64,000 nucleotides of DNA from Pogostemon cablin (taxonomy: Eukaryota > Streptophyta > Magnoliopsida > Lamiales > Lamiaceae): assembly GCA_023678885.1 (NCBI GenBank), contig CM042982.1, positions 3,534,001 through 3,598,000 of the forward strand. The letters run 5' to 3'. The notes beneath the pieces are model-generated. The model was not told where the DNA came from, searched no databases, and saw only the letters and a list, made by a program, of their open reading frames with translations. A program made the translations under genes and the position numbers. Below, one piece after another: positions 44,544 to 56,400 of this stretch. Numbering within the stretch: position 1 is the stretch's first letter; each line of letters begins with the position of its first letter.

Positions 44544-46793
44544 TTCATCAATTTAAATAATTTTATAATATATATTTTTAGTTTATTCATAATGGTTACA
44601 ACTTTATTTACATTTTTTTAGATTAACAACTTATCCTAATTTTTTTTACATTATATATTTAAAAAACCAATATGTCTTAATTTGTGTGTCGATACAAATA
44701 ATATCCGAAACTATGGGTAACATTCCTTATTCTACGTGACAAAAAAAATTATAATTACATTCACGTTGTAGGATGTATCAAATATTATTATTTTATGTTG
44801 TAAACTTTTTAACTTGGTTTGAACTTGATCGATGAATGCTCATTAAAACTAGGTACAGTTTGCATGTGGAAGGTTAAACGCTATTCAATTAACAAACTTC
44901 AAACACACTTAACACTATATCTGCCTCAATTCTACTAATTTACACCCTTTTTCCACCAATTCAAACCTCTTAAACATTTTGGTGTCATTGTATCTCTTAT
45001 CTTAAAGTGTTGAAGGAGTGATAGAGTTATATGTAAGAAAGTCATAGAATTCATTTATATTTATTAAGGAAAGTAAAATTTCTAAAGAAACATAATTAAA
45101 ATTTTATTTTTTCTTAACAAATGAAATAAAAAATATAACGTGAAAGAGTACAAAAGAAAAGTGGCGTATTTTTTAATTATAAAACATAAAAAGGAACGAC
45201 AGACGTATTAGGGTTGAAATAGAAACAAATTAATGAAGAAAAATGGGGATTATGGCCACAAAAGTCAAGATTGAAAAGGGCTCACTCCAACGTTCTTGAA
45301 TTTTCTGTTCAATTTGTTTAACAAAGGATATATGCTGATATTTTGTGCTACAGGAAATTTTAAGGGTTCGTAGAGAAGGTATGTAATTTTGTTTGAATTT
45401 AATTTTGATCCTTTAAATTTCTATATTTTTTATTTTAATTCTTTTAGATCAATTTCATTCCAATAATTTTTAACTTTATTTAGTTTTAGTCCTTCTACAA
45501 TTTTTTTTAAAAAAAAATGCAATCTTACAGCACTTACAAGTTTTAAGTCTTATAAATTTTGCAAAAAAGGTCTTTTGAATTTTGCAAAAAATTGTAAAAG
45601 GACTAAAATTATAAAAATGAAAGGTTAAACCGTTAAAAGGACTTAAAAGTGATATAAAAAGACAAAAAATTTTAAAATTAGAAGGTAAAAGATTCAAAAG
45701 TGGATTTAAACTATTGTAGGACAGAAATTCAAAGCAACTCCTTTTTTTTGAACTATAGCAACTTTTTCCTAGTAAAGTAAATTGTAACCCAATCGAAATT
45801 CAACGTATCAATAGTTTATATGTCAGATTTGTTTAAGGTGGATTTTTTTAAAAAGAAACTGCCCTACCAAACTTATATTACACTTCATATTTAATTAATT
45901 TATTTTAGAAATTACACTTCATATGTAATTAATTTATTTTAGATATAATGTGAAATGTAAAATATTTATGTCGTTATTTGTAAATAGATACTACAGTTTT
46001 GCCATTGTATTTTGCAAATCACTATTTTACTCTTATTTTTAATATATTGATTTTCTTTAAGTTTCTTATTCTAAATAAAACAAATAAAATTTGATTTAAA
46101 TAATATTTCTACATTAAAATATTAAAAGCTGAAGAAAAACTATATTAAAATTGAAAGCATACGATTTGCAAATATACTGACAATTTCATGACTTAAATTT
46201 AATGCATATGGTATGTAATAAGGGGACACTAAGTAGAAAACAAAAATCCAATGAATTTTATATCCATTTTACATATCATTCATTTACTAACTAATTTACC
46301 AAAAAAAAAATATAATGATACTATAATGTAAGGTTTTATTTAAATCTTCACCAATTCAAATATAATTTCTCATAATAATAAAATTTTAATTTTTCATAAT
46401 AATAAAATTTTAATAAAAATTTTAATTTTTTTTAATTATAAAAGTACTCACTACTTTTTTTGAATAGAGGACAAGAAGAACTTGAATTCCCTATTAAACT
46501 TTTCATATTCCATTAATAATTTATAACATAAAAGAACTATAGAACTACAATTGATCATTAAATTCTAGGGCATGTGACATAAATTTAGGAGTCAATAATT
46601 ACATGTATCATTTAATTAAAAAATTGAATACAAGATGAAACATCAAATTAGAACAGCCGTCCGATTAAACAAGGTTAGTTTGCCTTTCAATTTCAGCACT
46701 ATGCTATGTTTTCCTAATTAGTTTCGATTTTCTTATAAAATAACGAGTTGGGTTAACATTACAAAATTCGAATTAAAAAAGTTTAATCGGATT
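44544..46793. other. AT-rich intergenic DNA
   Basis: No gene or bounded element was recognised here. Confidence 0.45.
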
Positions 46794-46809
46794 GAATGAC
46801 CCTAAAATA

Positions 46810-46980
46810 GTCCGATTGCGGTGCATCGGTGCACCTAGATGATTTTAACTATTAGATTATATTTTAATTCAATCTCTATTATCAAATAAAATAAAGTGAT
46901 TATTGTTTTTTTAAAAAAAAACTACCCACTCTCCTTACTTTTAACCCACTAATTACCGGTGCATCGGGTGGTGCACCGCA
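46810..46980. mobile_element. Small MITE with GGTGCATCGG ends
   Basis: The ends are inverted (tgcggtgcatcggtgcacc against tgcggtgcaccacccgatgc). It is flanked by an exact 16-bp direct repeat, gaatgaccctaaaata (46794-46809 and 46981-46996). The repeat is longer than usual for MITE target sites, so part of it may be coincidence or belong to the element. Confidence 0.6.
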
Positions 46981-47003
46981 GAATGACCCTAAAATAAAAT
47001 ATA

Positions 47004-47249
47004 TTTCTTCCGTCTCATTTCAATGTTTACATATTTCTATTTTGGACGTCTCATTTAAATGTTTATGTTTTCTTTTTTGAAATATGAGATTCATCTAAAA
47101 TAATTAATATATCACCATTGCCCCACATCTAACACTAATACATATACCCAATTTACAATAAATATTATATATATTTTCACTTGTTATCTATTAAAATACT
47201 ATACTTCTTAATCAACGTGTAAAAATAAATATTGAAACGTGACGAGGAG
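47004..47249. mobile_element. Stowaway-like MITE
   Basis: Left end tttcttccgtctcatttcaa and right end attgaaacgtgacgaggag are inverted; TA at 47002-47003 and 47250-47251. Confidence 0.7.
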
Positions 47250-47798
47250 TAATAAAACGAAATAAAAATCTAAGCGAGGAGGGCCCGCGGTTGGTCGACA
47301 CGTGTCCTGGTGGAGTTGAATGTGCACGTGTTGTAAGAAAAGGTCGTCTCTGACAAAGAAGGCATGCTGCAGCCATGCAGAAACGTACTCCGCGGCGGCG
47401 GGGCCCACTTGATTGGTGTCGGTTTGTGCAACGTGGCTAACAGCCTACGGTGGAGAATAGTAACATACAGATAAGAATACTCAAGTGCATTTGGGCCCCC
47501 GTCTTTCTTGGACTCTCCACTTGGGCCTTCCTTTTGCCAATACCCCACTTTTAACCTTAATTTTAATTTTAATTTAATTATTTCTTGTGACATTTTGTTT
47601 TGTTTTTGATTTGAAAATAAAACAATACATCGAATTTTACTTTTTTAATTAAACTAAGTATAATTATATCTAATATTTATACTTTCCCAGCTGCTCCAGT
47701 CATGAACTCCTCCAAGAGTGAGTCGTGCACGATTATGATATGCTGTTAAGATGACTATGATATGTTTGGGCTTATAATTCGAACTGAAGTTTAATACA

Positions 47799-47800
<2 letters not shown>
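47250..47800. other. GC-richer intergenic segment, no gene recognised
   Basis: The part 47270-47530 has gene-like composition (cggcggggcccac, ggagggcccgcgg) but no frame with family similarity or splice logic; it may be an old gene or promoter relic. Confidence 0.35.

Positions 47801-47802
<2 letters not shown>

Positions 47803-47883
<81 letters not shown>
47803..47883. repeat. (AT)n microsatellite, about 40 units
   Basis: Uninterrupted AT dinucleotide run. Confidence 0.98.
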
Positions 47884-47887
<4 letters not shown>

Positions 47888-48104
47888 CCACATCATAAGA
47901 CAAGGATATGAAACTTGTATGATCAATATTTATACGAGTAATAATTGTAATTATTAATAATCCTAGGATTCTGACAAAATTACAAAATCCCCCAAAACTG
48001 TCATGGGATTCTCCATAGTCCACGTGTGGGCCTGGTCCATGATGTCATACAACAAAGTTCATTCATACAGTAGTACTACCCATTTTCTTCCTAATTTTTA
48101 TTTA

Positions 48105-48358
48105 CTCCATCCTTCTCTCCGAGATATAGACATATTTTTTTTTACGAAAATTAAAAAATATAATAATTTAATATAAAGTGAAGGGAGAGAATTAACATTT
48201 AATATGTAGTGTGTAGTTATATTAGTGGTGAGTGTGATGTATGTGTGGATTCATGTAAATAAATAAATTATTTTTGTGTGGATCCCATGTTATTTAAAAG
48301 GAAATATGTCAATTTCTGGAACAAAAAAAATATATTAATATCTTTGAGACGGAGAGAG
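48105..48358. mobile_element. Stowaway-like MITE
   Basis: Left end ctccatccttctctccgaga and right end tctttgagacggagagag are inverted; TA at 48103-48104 and 48359-48360. Length 254 bp. Confidence 0.75.
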
Positions 48359-48418
48359 TATTTATTTATTTTTGGTTGACATGATTTCACATCAAATTAA
48401 TTGAATTGATTTAGACTA

Positions 48419-48421
<3 letters not shown>

Positions 48422-48460
<39 letters not shown>
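48422..48460. repeat. (AT)n microsatellite, about 19 units
   Basis: Uninterrupted AT dinucleotide run. Confidence 0.98.
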
Positions 48461-48468
<8 letters not shown>

Positions 48469-48534
48469 ATATTATTATATTTTTAAGGCAAATTCATTAA
48501 TGAAATACTATTATTTTAAATTTGTTAAACAATA

Positions 48535-48771
48535 CTCCCTCCGTCCCACAAATATTTGCACCATTTTTCGGCACGGAAATTAGAAAATTGATAATTTTTA
48601 GGGAAATTATGATATTTTTTTAGTAATAAAATAATAAATGATAAAGTATGTTAGGTGTGTAGTGCATGTGAAATAGTGATTGTGTTTGACTTTTTATTTT
48701 TTTTTTAGGAAGATGCAAGTTATGTGAAAAAAAAAATGAAAAGTGTGTTATTGAAAATGGAACTAGAGGAG
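48535..48771. mobile_element. Stowaway-like MITE
   Basis: Left end ctccctccgtcccacaaata is close to the Stowaway consensus; right end aaaatggaactagaggag is its imperfect inverse; TA at 48533-48534 and 48772-48773. Confidence 0.75.
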
Positions 48772-48773
48772 TA

Positions 48774-49297
48774 CATTCTAACAATATGACCTAGAAACCA
48801 GGTTTGTTCCTACTTTCGTGTAGATTAGTGCTTGAAATTAACTATAATGACCCATTGAAGCATATGTTTGTATTTGTTTCTCCAACTTAATTTATGCATG
48901 TCTCTTCATCTCTTATTAAATATTCGGATTTTCAAGTAAGAATACATTAAATACAAATATGCTCAAACTGCAGCTGCTATAAAAGAAACAAAGAGGCTAG
49001 CAAGACTATAGTATGTATGCTAAACTTGAGCAATTTCTAACTTGATTTTCTCTGCTGTTTGATAAGGTGAACTCTGTATACTTCCAAAAATAGGTGTATT
49101 AGTATAGACGAACGTGGATAGTGCTATAGTGAAGATCTTCATCATACTTTCCTTCTCTTTATTTTTTAGTAATCTCTTGAATGCTGTCTAGATAATATAC
49201 TAAATTAAATGACACCAAATTCGAACCTTTTATAGGGTGTGTTACTAGCAGGAAACAAACCAGCCTGTTGAGAAACATAACTCTACATACAAACAAA
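48774..49297. other. 3' flank of the membrane-protein gene
   Basis: Likely contains the 3' untranslated region of the minus-strand gene that stops at 49298. No other feature is seen. Confidence 0.4.
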
Positions 49298-50347
49298 TCA
49301 ACAGTTTTTGAAACGACGTAGGATAGTCCACATGAATGTGGACATCAAAAACAGAATCACACCAGCTAAAACAGCATAGTTGAGTCCAAGGTTAACCACT
49401 AGGTTTACAAGAAGGGCAGCAAGCACAACGCCAACAAAATTAGCCGACACGGCCGACCAGAAAGGCATGTCCAAAACGGAGGCGATGAAGGCTCCGGTCC
49501 AGGCTCCGGTTCCAGGGAAAGGCACGGCCACAAACAGCATCAGACCAAGCCATTGAAACTCCTTCACCGGACCTGCTTTCTGTTTAGCATTCTCGAACAA
49601 CATGTTCACGAATCTTGAAGCCGTCTCGTTTCTTCCAGCAAGAAACGAGGATGCTTTTTTAAAGTACAACACGATCAAGGGCACAGGGATCATGTTCCTA
49701 TCAATCCAGCAACACACACATTATCATCATATCATGAGTATGATCAAGATTGAAGATCTAATCCATGCATTATTAATGAATTGTGACCAACATGAGGCAT
49801 GTGATCATACTAACCCAAGAATGGACAAGACAGTGAGGGCTATTGGATTTAGTTCCAACCAATAACCAACAGGAATGGCGCCACGTAGCTCGACAACAGG
49901 AAGTGCAGCTATGGCGATGACAGCTGCTTCCGCGGGCAAGCCCAAAGCCCGCAGAGCATTAGCTACCTTCACACCAAAGCTGGAAGTTCTTATAGTGGCA
50001 TCAACTGCAGCAGCTATTGCATCCCCTGACAAACAAGTCAGATACAGAGATGCCCACAACAGGATCAGAAAGAAGGACCACTTCACTGGTTTTTTCTCCC
50101 ACAAAGATGTATCCTTTTTAAGAACATCATGTGATGAAACTCTTGTGACACTAATTTGAGGAATGCCCAAATTGGAAAAAGTTGGAAATTGGAAATTTGT
50201 GATGATGGGTTTTTGTTGAGATAAAGAAAAATGGATTCTTGGATGTGGGAGTGGGAGTGGGAGTGGGAGTGGGAGTGGGAGTTTACTGGACTTGATCAAA
50301 AGAGATGTTGTAAGAAGGGATTGGGATGGTAATAACATGGAAGCCAT
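49298..50347 (-). CDS. Plastid-targeted 'small multidrug export' family membrane protein
   Basis: Two exons (50347-49815 and 49697-49298) join in frame to 310 residues. The N-terminus (about 1-75) is Ser/Leu/Pro-rich, hydroxylated and poor in acidic residues, as in a chloroplast transit peptide, and includes five Leu-Pro pairs encoded by a hexanucleotide repeat. Five or six hydrophobic segments follow. The motifs LPVVELRGAIPVGYWL and VAVPFPGTGAWTGAFIASVL are diagnostic of the Sm_multidrug_ex family (Pfam PF06695; bacterial COG2426), to which Arabidopsis At2g02590 also belongs. Despite the name, transport activity in plants is not established. The gene diverges from the RCC1 gene across a 0.93-kb spacer that contains a Stowaway-like MITE. 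Confidence 0.9.
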
Positions 50348-50708
50348 GATTTTAAATGGAGAAGTCTACCTTTACATGATTATTACAGTGATGAAATTTG
50401 TAATTGAGGTTAATAAACAAGATTCAATATGTGGATTAGTACAGCCTGTTTGGATAAGAACAAGATCATGAGGGCATGAACAACGAAAATGAAGGGGGAT
50501 TAATCGAGGTAAGGTGTCTCATTAAAATTACAGACATTGGACTTTTGTTTCCATTTTTTCAAACAATCAACATTCCTTCTGCAGGATGTTTGAAATTGTG
50601 TCCGTAATTGATGTTTTCAATGAGAAACTGCGATTTGGTTAACAAGGGAGAATAATAACTCAACCTGTTAATATATTATTATAATGACTCGTATGAAAAT
50701 TGTTAATA

Positions 50709-50999
50709 CTCCCTCTATGTCTCAATAGTTTTCACCCTATAATATGGGTACAAATATTTCTCAATAGATACTACTCCAGGTACAAAGATTAAAAAAAAAA
50801 ATTGATAAATTTTAGGGATATTTTTCTATTTTCTTTTTTTATAATAATAAATAAATAATAAGGTATATTAGGTGTACTACGTAGGAGTGAATTTTTAAAA
50901 AATAACGTGTATGGAAAAAGTGATTGTATTGAATTTTGCCTTTTTAGGAAGGTGAAATTTTTTTGAGATGACCTATGTGAAAATTATTGAGAGACGGAA
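50709..50999. mobile_element. Stowaway-like MITE between divergent genes
   Basis: Left end ctccctctatgtctcaatag and right end attattgagagacggaa are inverted, with tttcac and gtgaaaa pairing next to them; TA at 50707-50708 and 51000-51001. It lies between the start codons of the export-family and RCC1 genes, so it may contribute to either promoter. Confidence 0.75.
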
Positions 51000-51249
51000 T
51001 AATATCTGTATAGAGACTAGATTGGGCTTTTAAAAAAATTATTTGTTCTTAACATATTTTATGAATTGGGCTTTGAATGGCCCAATGGGCCAAATGAAAC
51101 AAGCAAAACTGCTAACATCAAAATCTTCATATTTACTGTACTTATTTTGTGGAAAATGTCTATTTTAAAATCCAAGAACCCTAGCAAGCATAAACAGAAC
51201 AAATTAGTTGAAAAGGACTATTTTAAAATCCAAAAACCCCTAGCTAAGC

Positions 51250-51354
51250 ATGATGGCACCGGAGGAGCAAAAAGAATTATGGAGTTGGGGGATGGCAGTG
51301 ATGGAATGGCGCAAGAAATATGGAGCTGGGGGGCTGGCAGCGATGGGCAGTTAG
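51250..51354 (+). other. Out-of-frame upstream ATGs overlapping the RCC1 start
   Basis: ATGATG at 51250-51255 opens a frame (MMAPEEQKELWSWG...) that ends at a TAG about 100 nt later and overlaps the main frame. Its WSWG motif is repeated a few codons on in the main frame (EIWSWGAGSDG), showing an imperfect ~40-bp duplication with a frame change between the copies. Either ATG may be used; only the frame from 51279 continues into the rest of the gene. Confidence 0.6.
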
Positions 51355-53300
51355 CGACGGGGAAGCTGGAAGATGAGCACACTCCACAATTGCTACTCTC
51401 ACTCTCCTCATTTGGGCCCATCACTTCTCTCTCCTGCGGCGGAGCCCATGTCATCGCCGTCGCTGCCGGTAAACTCTCTTCCCACCACGCGTCTGTGTAC
51501 TGTAATTTTCTTGATGGTAATTGAATGTGGGGGTGCAGGTGGTAGGGTGGTGACGTGGGGCAGGGGCAGTTGTGGCCAATTGGGGCATGGCGAGATGGTC
51601 AACTCTTCACAACCTAGAATTGTCAAGGGTTTGGAAGGTGTTGTGATTACTCATGTTTCTGCTGGCTGGAATCACTCTGCCTTTGTTTCAGGTTCTTTGT
51701 GTTCATCTTTTCATTTCCAGTTTTTTTAAGTTTATTTTTCAGTGATTCTATTCTGATATATTGTAACCTGCTGTGTGATTGGTAGGGGTCTAAATTAGTA
51801 GAGTCAGAGTTCAAACTTGTTTGAAATATTATCGAGCTTCAAAGCATATGTCTGAGCTTATTTGATGAGAAATCAAATTGAGCTTTTATCAGCCAAACGG
51901 CTGAGTAGTTTGATAATTTTATCAATCATAAAAGTTTGTTCAAGATTGTCTGATATCTTTATCAAGCCGAGCTCAACTGAGCTTTTGTCGAATGATCTTG
52001 AGTTGAGTAGTTAGATTTTCACCGATAGTGATTGGTACTGTACAGAGAGTGGTGCCATGCTCACCTGTGGAGATGGTTCCTTTGGACAACTTGGCCATGG
52101 TGACTACACTTCACAGTCTTATCCTCTGCAACTCTCTTATTTTGCTTCCAATCCAGTTGAAAGAGTCGCTTGTGGAATGCGCCATTCCTTAGTGTTGCTT
52201 AGAGGTAGACTCTTTTACATCTACCCTCATAAGTAGTATACAAACTGATATAAATGTGTTTGCTGCAGGTGATTTGGAGAATCAGGTTTACGGGTTCGGG
52301 TCGGGAAAGCGCGGCCAGCTTGGTATATCTACTCAGAAGGTGAACTCAACTAGTCTGCCACAGCTAACCATGGGGTTGTCTGACCTTAAGATCATCGATA
52401 TTACTGCAAATGGAGATCACAGTTCAGCATTATCTGGTAAGATTGTACTTCAACCTCTACTTCACATTTTGTATGACTTTAACATTATTCTCTTGGAGTG
52501 ATTTGGTTGTCCTGATGTTAAATTTTAGCTGATGGAAGCCTATATACGTGGGGAAGGGGGTTTGGTCGTGGCTCAGATGATACATACGTTCCTCGTCATC
52601 TTGATGCAGCTTTTCCAATCAACAAGGTTGCCTTAGGGTGGAATCATGCTCTACTGATGACAAGTACTTAGTTCTTGAACCCCTAATTCAGCTTTATCTC
52701 TTATGTCAAACACAAACACTAAACATTCGGTGCATAATCTAGGAGAAGGGGAAGTATTCATGCTGGGTGGTGATCGCCATGGAGTGCTTGCTGATCCCCA
52801 CAAAACATCCCCGCCTGGTACTGCTGGAAATATTTTTCACTAATATAGACTCTTCTTTTATTACACTACATGATTTGTTATACTTAATCAGAGGGCTCGA
52901 AGGCCTCCCACCCTAATGAAGGTATGATGCAAAGAATAAGTGGTCTTGTCGAAACGAAAATCAGGCAGGTCGCTGCAGGAGCAGAACACTCGACCCTAGT
53001 AACAGGCAAGAACTTGCCTTCACTTTTGCTCGAATAACATCTTTCAGGTACTCATAACTGAGGTTTCGTTTAAATTGTCCAGACGATGGATCGTTAATGG
53101 CGTGGGGTTGGGGAGAACACGGTCAGCTCGGCTTGGGGGATTTTAATGATCAAACTACCCCTCAGGTAGTGAATTCAGGCCTTGACAAACCTGCTATAGT
53201 TAATGTGTTCTGTGGCAGTGGTTTCTCCTTTGTTTTGAGGACATATGATGTTAGTTCTCCAACAGAGGAATGTGAAAATCAAGAGAGCATCTTAGACTAG
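51279..53300 (+). CDS. RCC1-repeat (seven-bladed beta-propeller) protein
   Basis: Eight exons (51279-51468, 51539-51691, 52046-52204, 52269-52436, 52529-52663, 52743-52817, 52892-53005, 53083-53300) join in frame to 403 residues, each intron in phase 1. Repeats of the RCC1 type run end to end: IWSWGAGSDGQLATG, VVTWGRGSCGQLGHG, LTCGDGSFGQLGHG, VYGFGSGKRGQLG, LYTWGRGFGRG, VFMLGGDRHGVL and MAWGWGEHGQLGLG, with Gly-Xaa-Xaa-His (AGWNHS, CGMRHS, LGWNHA, AGAEHS) between blades. It belongs to the wide plant RCC1/UVR8-like group; the C-terminal C27 region of UVR8 is absent, so it is not that photoreceptor. Exact partner or exchange activity is unknown. Intron 7 appears to use a GC donor (cag|gcaag). 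The start is uncertain: 51279 or the in-frame ATG at 51306. Confidence 0.88.
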
Positions 53301-53499
53301 GTTTACAAGCCATGTATAATTTGTTACAACCTTGATCATTAATGCAGTTAATGTTGCAATTTGTTACAACCTTGATCATTTTTGCAATCACTCTTTTGGG
53401 GTGAATCACTAAAAAGAATCGAAATGAATTTCGTACTGTTTACAACATCATTCTCTTCCAGTGTGTGAAGCAGAGACCTTGTCTTGTGCGCTTGCACGG

Positions 53500-56400
53500 T
53501 CACGTAACAATGAAAAGGTTGTTTTCATATCCGTTATTGTTGACGATGGGGCGCAGGGGATCAACCTTCCACTTCCCATCAACTATAAACTTGATCTGCA
53601 AGCCATTTATAGAATCCTTAGTTATTGAATCACTAGTGAACATGGTAAAGTGTTCATCTCAACCTACCTCGTATCTACCTGGGTACAGCTTCAAGCTTAC
53701 TGAAAAGACACCTGACTTAGATTTCTCCATCCTTCTCTGGAATCCATCCATGCAAAATATATTATTAGTAACCATTGGTTAAAAAAAATAAATTAAAAAT
53801 AAAAAGGTCGTTTTTTTAGCATCCACAACTATTACTGGGTTATTGGATTGTCAATTTTACTATCTGGCCTCACAAATAAGGTTAAACAATCACATTCTTG
53901 AAGTCTGCTGACACAAAATAAATAGCATATAAAGTTGGCTAAATCTAGTAAAATACTGTGGCCATGTGCATCTATATCAGACATATCCTCCAAGAGACTT
54001 ATCACAAATGGAAGTGCCTGACATACACACATGACACACGTTCATGCAAGTTGCATGTACTTATGGCCAAAATGCAGCCTATACTGGAATTCAGTTACAG
54101 TTTGCAAAAGGGAACCAAACTAATTACATGTAATATCAAAAAATTGAAGAGGTATAGAAAATGAATAAGTAATCATCCAACTAGCTTTAAGGAAACATGA
54201 TCTACAGTGAGCTTCCAAAACTTTAAGAAATATCTAACCTGAGTAGTCCAGCCATCGAAAGAACCTGCCAAGAGAACCTTTGAAGCTGAATTAGGCCACA
54301 CTATGCAGGTGGTTCGAAGAAGTTGCAAGGCTTTGTGGGCATCATCAATCCTCTTCTGCTTCACTTCTAGTATCTTTTGTGCATCGCTGTGAGAAAACAG
54401 CAGGACGTATAACTGTATTAGAAAGGATCTATCAACGGTAAAATAACCATCAAATGTGCAAAGCAGCATACACTATTGCAAGTGCCATTTTCCCCTCTAA
54501 TACAGCCAGCTTGGCTCTTATTGATCTCAATCTCCCCTTGGCACTCATAAATTCATTCTCCTGGAACTCGAACTCATCTGAGAGATTCTGAAAATCACTG
54601 GAACTTCCACTTATCTAGCAAATAAACATGAATTGGTCAGAAACAGATCCAACAGAACAGCTCCAGATACAAATGGATACTGAGCATTCTTAGCTCCATT
54701 TCAGGTTTACTAGTTTTAAAATGATTCCATAGGTCAAATATATCACAATATCACTTATGATGAAGTTTGTTGTCTTGTTAATAGATTATTAGACATGCAA
54801 TGCAGGTAAATAATAATGACAAGAACGAAAAAATATGGAAACAATGGCTGTGCACCTCTTCTTTAATGCTATCCTTCCTTTTAGATCTCATTAAATGTAG
54901 AGTTGTGGCAAGCTCAGATTCTAGATGTTGAAGACGAGTTCGTATATCATTGTAATTAATCCCTTTGAGTTGATCCCAATCTTCAGCATATTCTTTAGTG
55001 TTTGCCATTATTTCATCACTGTATATTTCTTGATCAGCATCCACTTGATTTTTTCCGAAAGAAATCTCTGCAGCTGCATATTTCAGGGTTTGATACACTG
55101 ATTACAGTAGTGGAACCATAAAATAACCTTATGGAGCAAAATTAAGCACCTTCAAATTCGGTAGTTTGGAATCCTGCTCGGCGACTGCTCCAAGTTCTCC
55201 AAGTTTCTGGTTCAGTATAATGTCTTACATTGCCACCAGATGAATCCAACATTTCATTCAGGTGGAAACCAGGCATGAAGTTGTCTTCAAGGTCAGTCCT
55301 GCCTTTTTACGATATTTAGAAATAAAATCCCAAACCTTAGACCGCAGTTGCAATAATTACGAGAAAGATCAAGATGATAGCTTACTGTTTCCCTCATTTA
55401 TCTGAGATACCAAATCCATGTAATCAAATTTTAATTGAAAAATACAAAGAAAATCATAGGTATCACAGTACTTCTCTGCATAACATACTTACCAAAACCT
55501 GAAGAGGTATCGAAATGCCTGTCATCTCCCTCATCTTTACTTTTAGATTGAACCTCGTATACTGTTTTCCCTAAATGGAGTTCAAGGTCTTCATTCCTCT
55601 GTTTATCCAGTCTACTCAATATACCCTCAATCCCGGAGAGTTCATCAGCAACAATTTGTCTATACCATAAAGAAAATCTGAATATTTCAGATTACTTGGA
55701 AAACTAACTTTGATTAAGTTACAGTTATCCACAAAGGTGATTTTCAAGTTGCCACCTAAATTATATGTCTGTTAAACATCAAGCCACTGGAAATGAAAGA
55801 GGATTCAAGAACTCCGCATGATATTTTTTCTATGTTCTTGTTGGCCCATTCTATAGATTGCGGTGAAAGTCAGAAAAGAAAGGGGCAAAAAAAGAAAAAA
55901 AACTTTTTTAACATATAAGCTTCTACTTGAACAAAAGAATCACCAGATTGAAAACAATCAACAAAACAATAAACGACAAATAATATGTTATCTAGATATT
56001 CTCAGAACAAAAAAACTCACGCTGATTTATCCAACTTCGCTGAAGCATTCAACCGCAAAGCATCCAAATTCTCAAGATTCAAATTCAAGCTAGAAGAATG
56101 GTAGTCTTCATTATCATCCACACGAAAATTGGTGTGTAGCTGTTCTCTAGAAGAAGTACTCTCTTTATAACTCTCAATTCTTCTTTGAAACTCCGTAATT
56201 TCCAAATCCATCACTTCTTCCCCATAATCACTCACATTTTCTTCGTCCCAACCGAGGGAATAAAACCCACCAACCTTCTCTATAGCCTCCACCAAATCCA
56301 CTCTTCCAGCTCTCATTAACTCATCCTTCGACGGAAACATACTTGGTTTCTCCGATTTCTCCATGAAATCCAATATCTCCGCATCCAATTCTAAGTCCCC

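Noticed and set aside
47654..48023. Overlapping minus-strand frames with Ile-Tyr runs
   Set aside because: They are translations of an AT microsatellite.
51066..51278. Upstream in-frame extension of the RCC1 protein
   Set aside because: The sequence is AT-rich, lacks RCC1 repeats and has non-coding composition; the first repeat starts just after 51279.
53465..53782. Plus-strand frame after the RCC1 gene
   Set aside because: It is the antisense of the CBM48 exons of the PTST2-like gene, which read much better on the minus strand.
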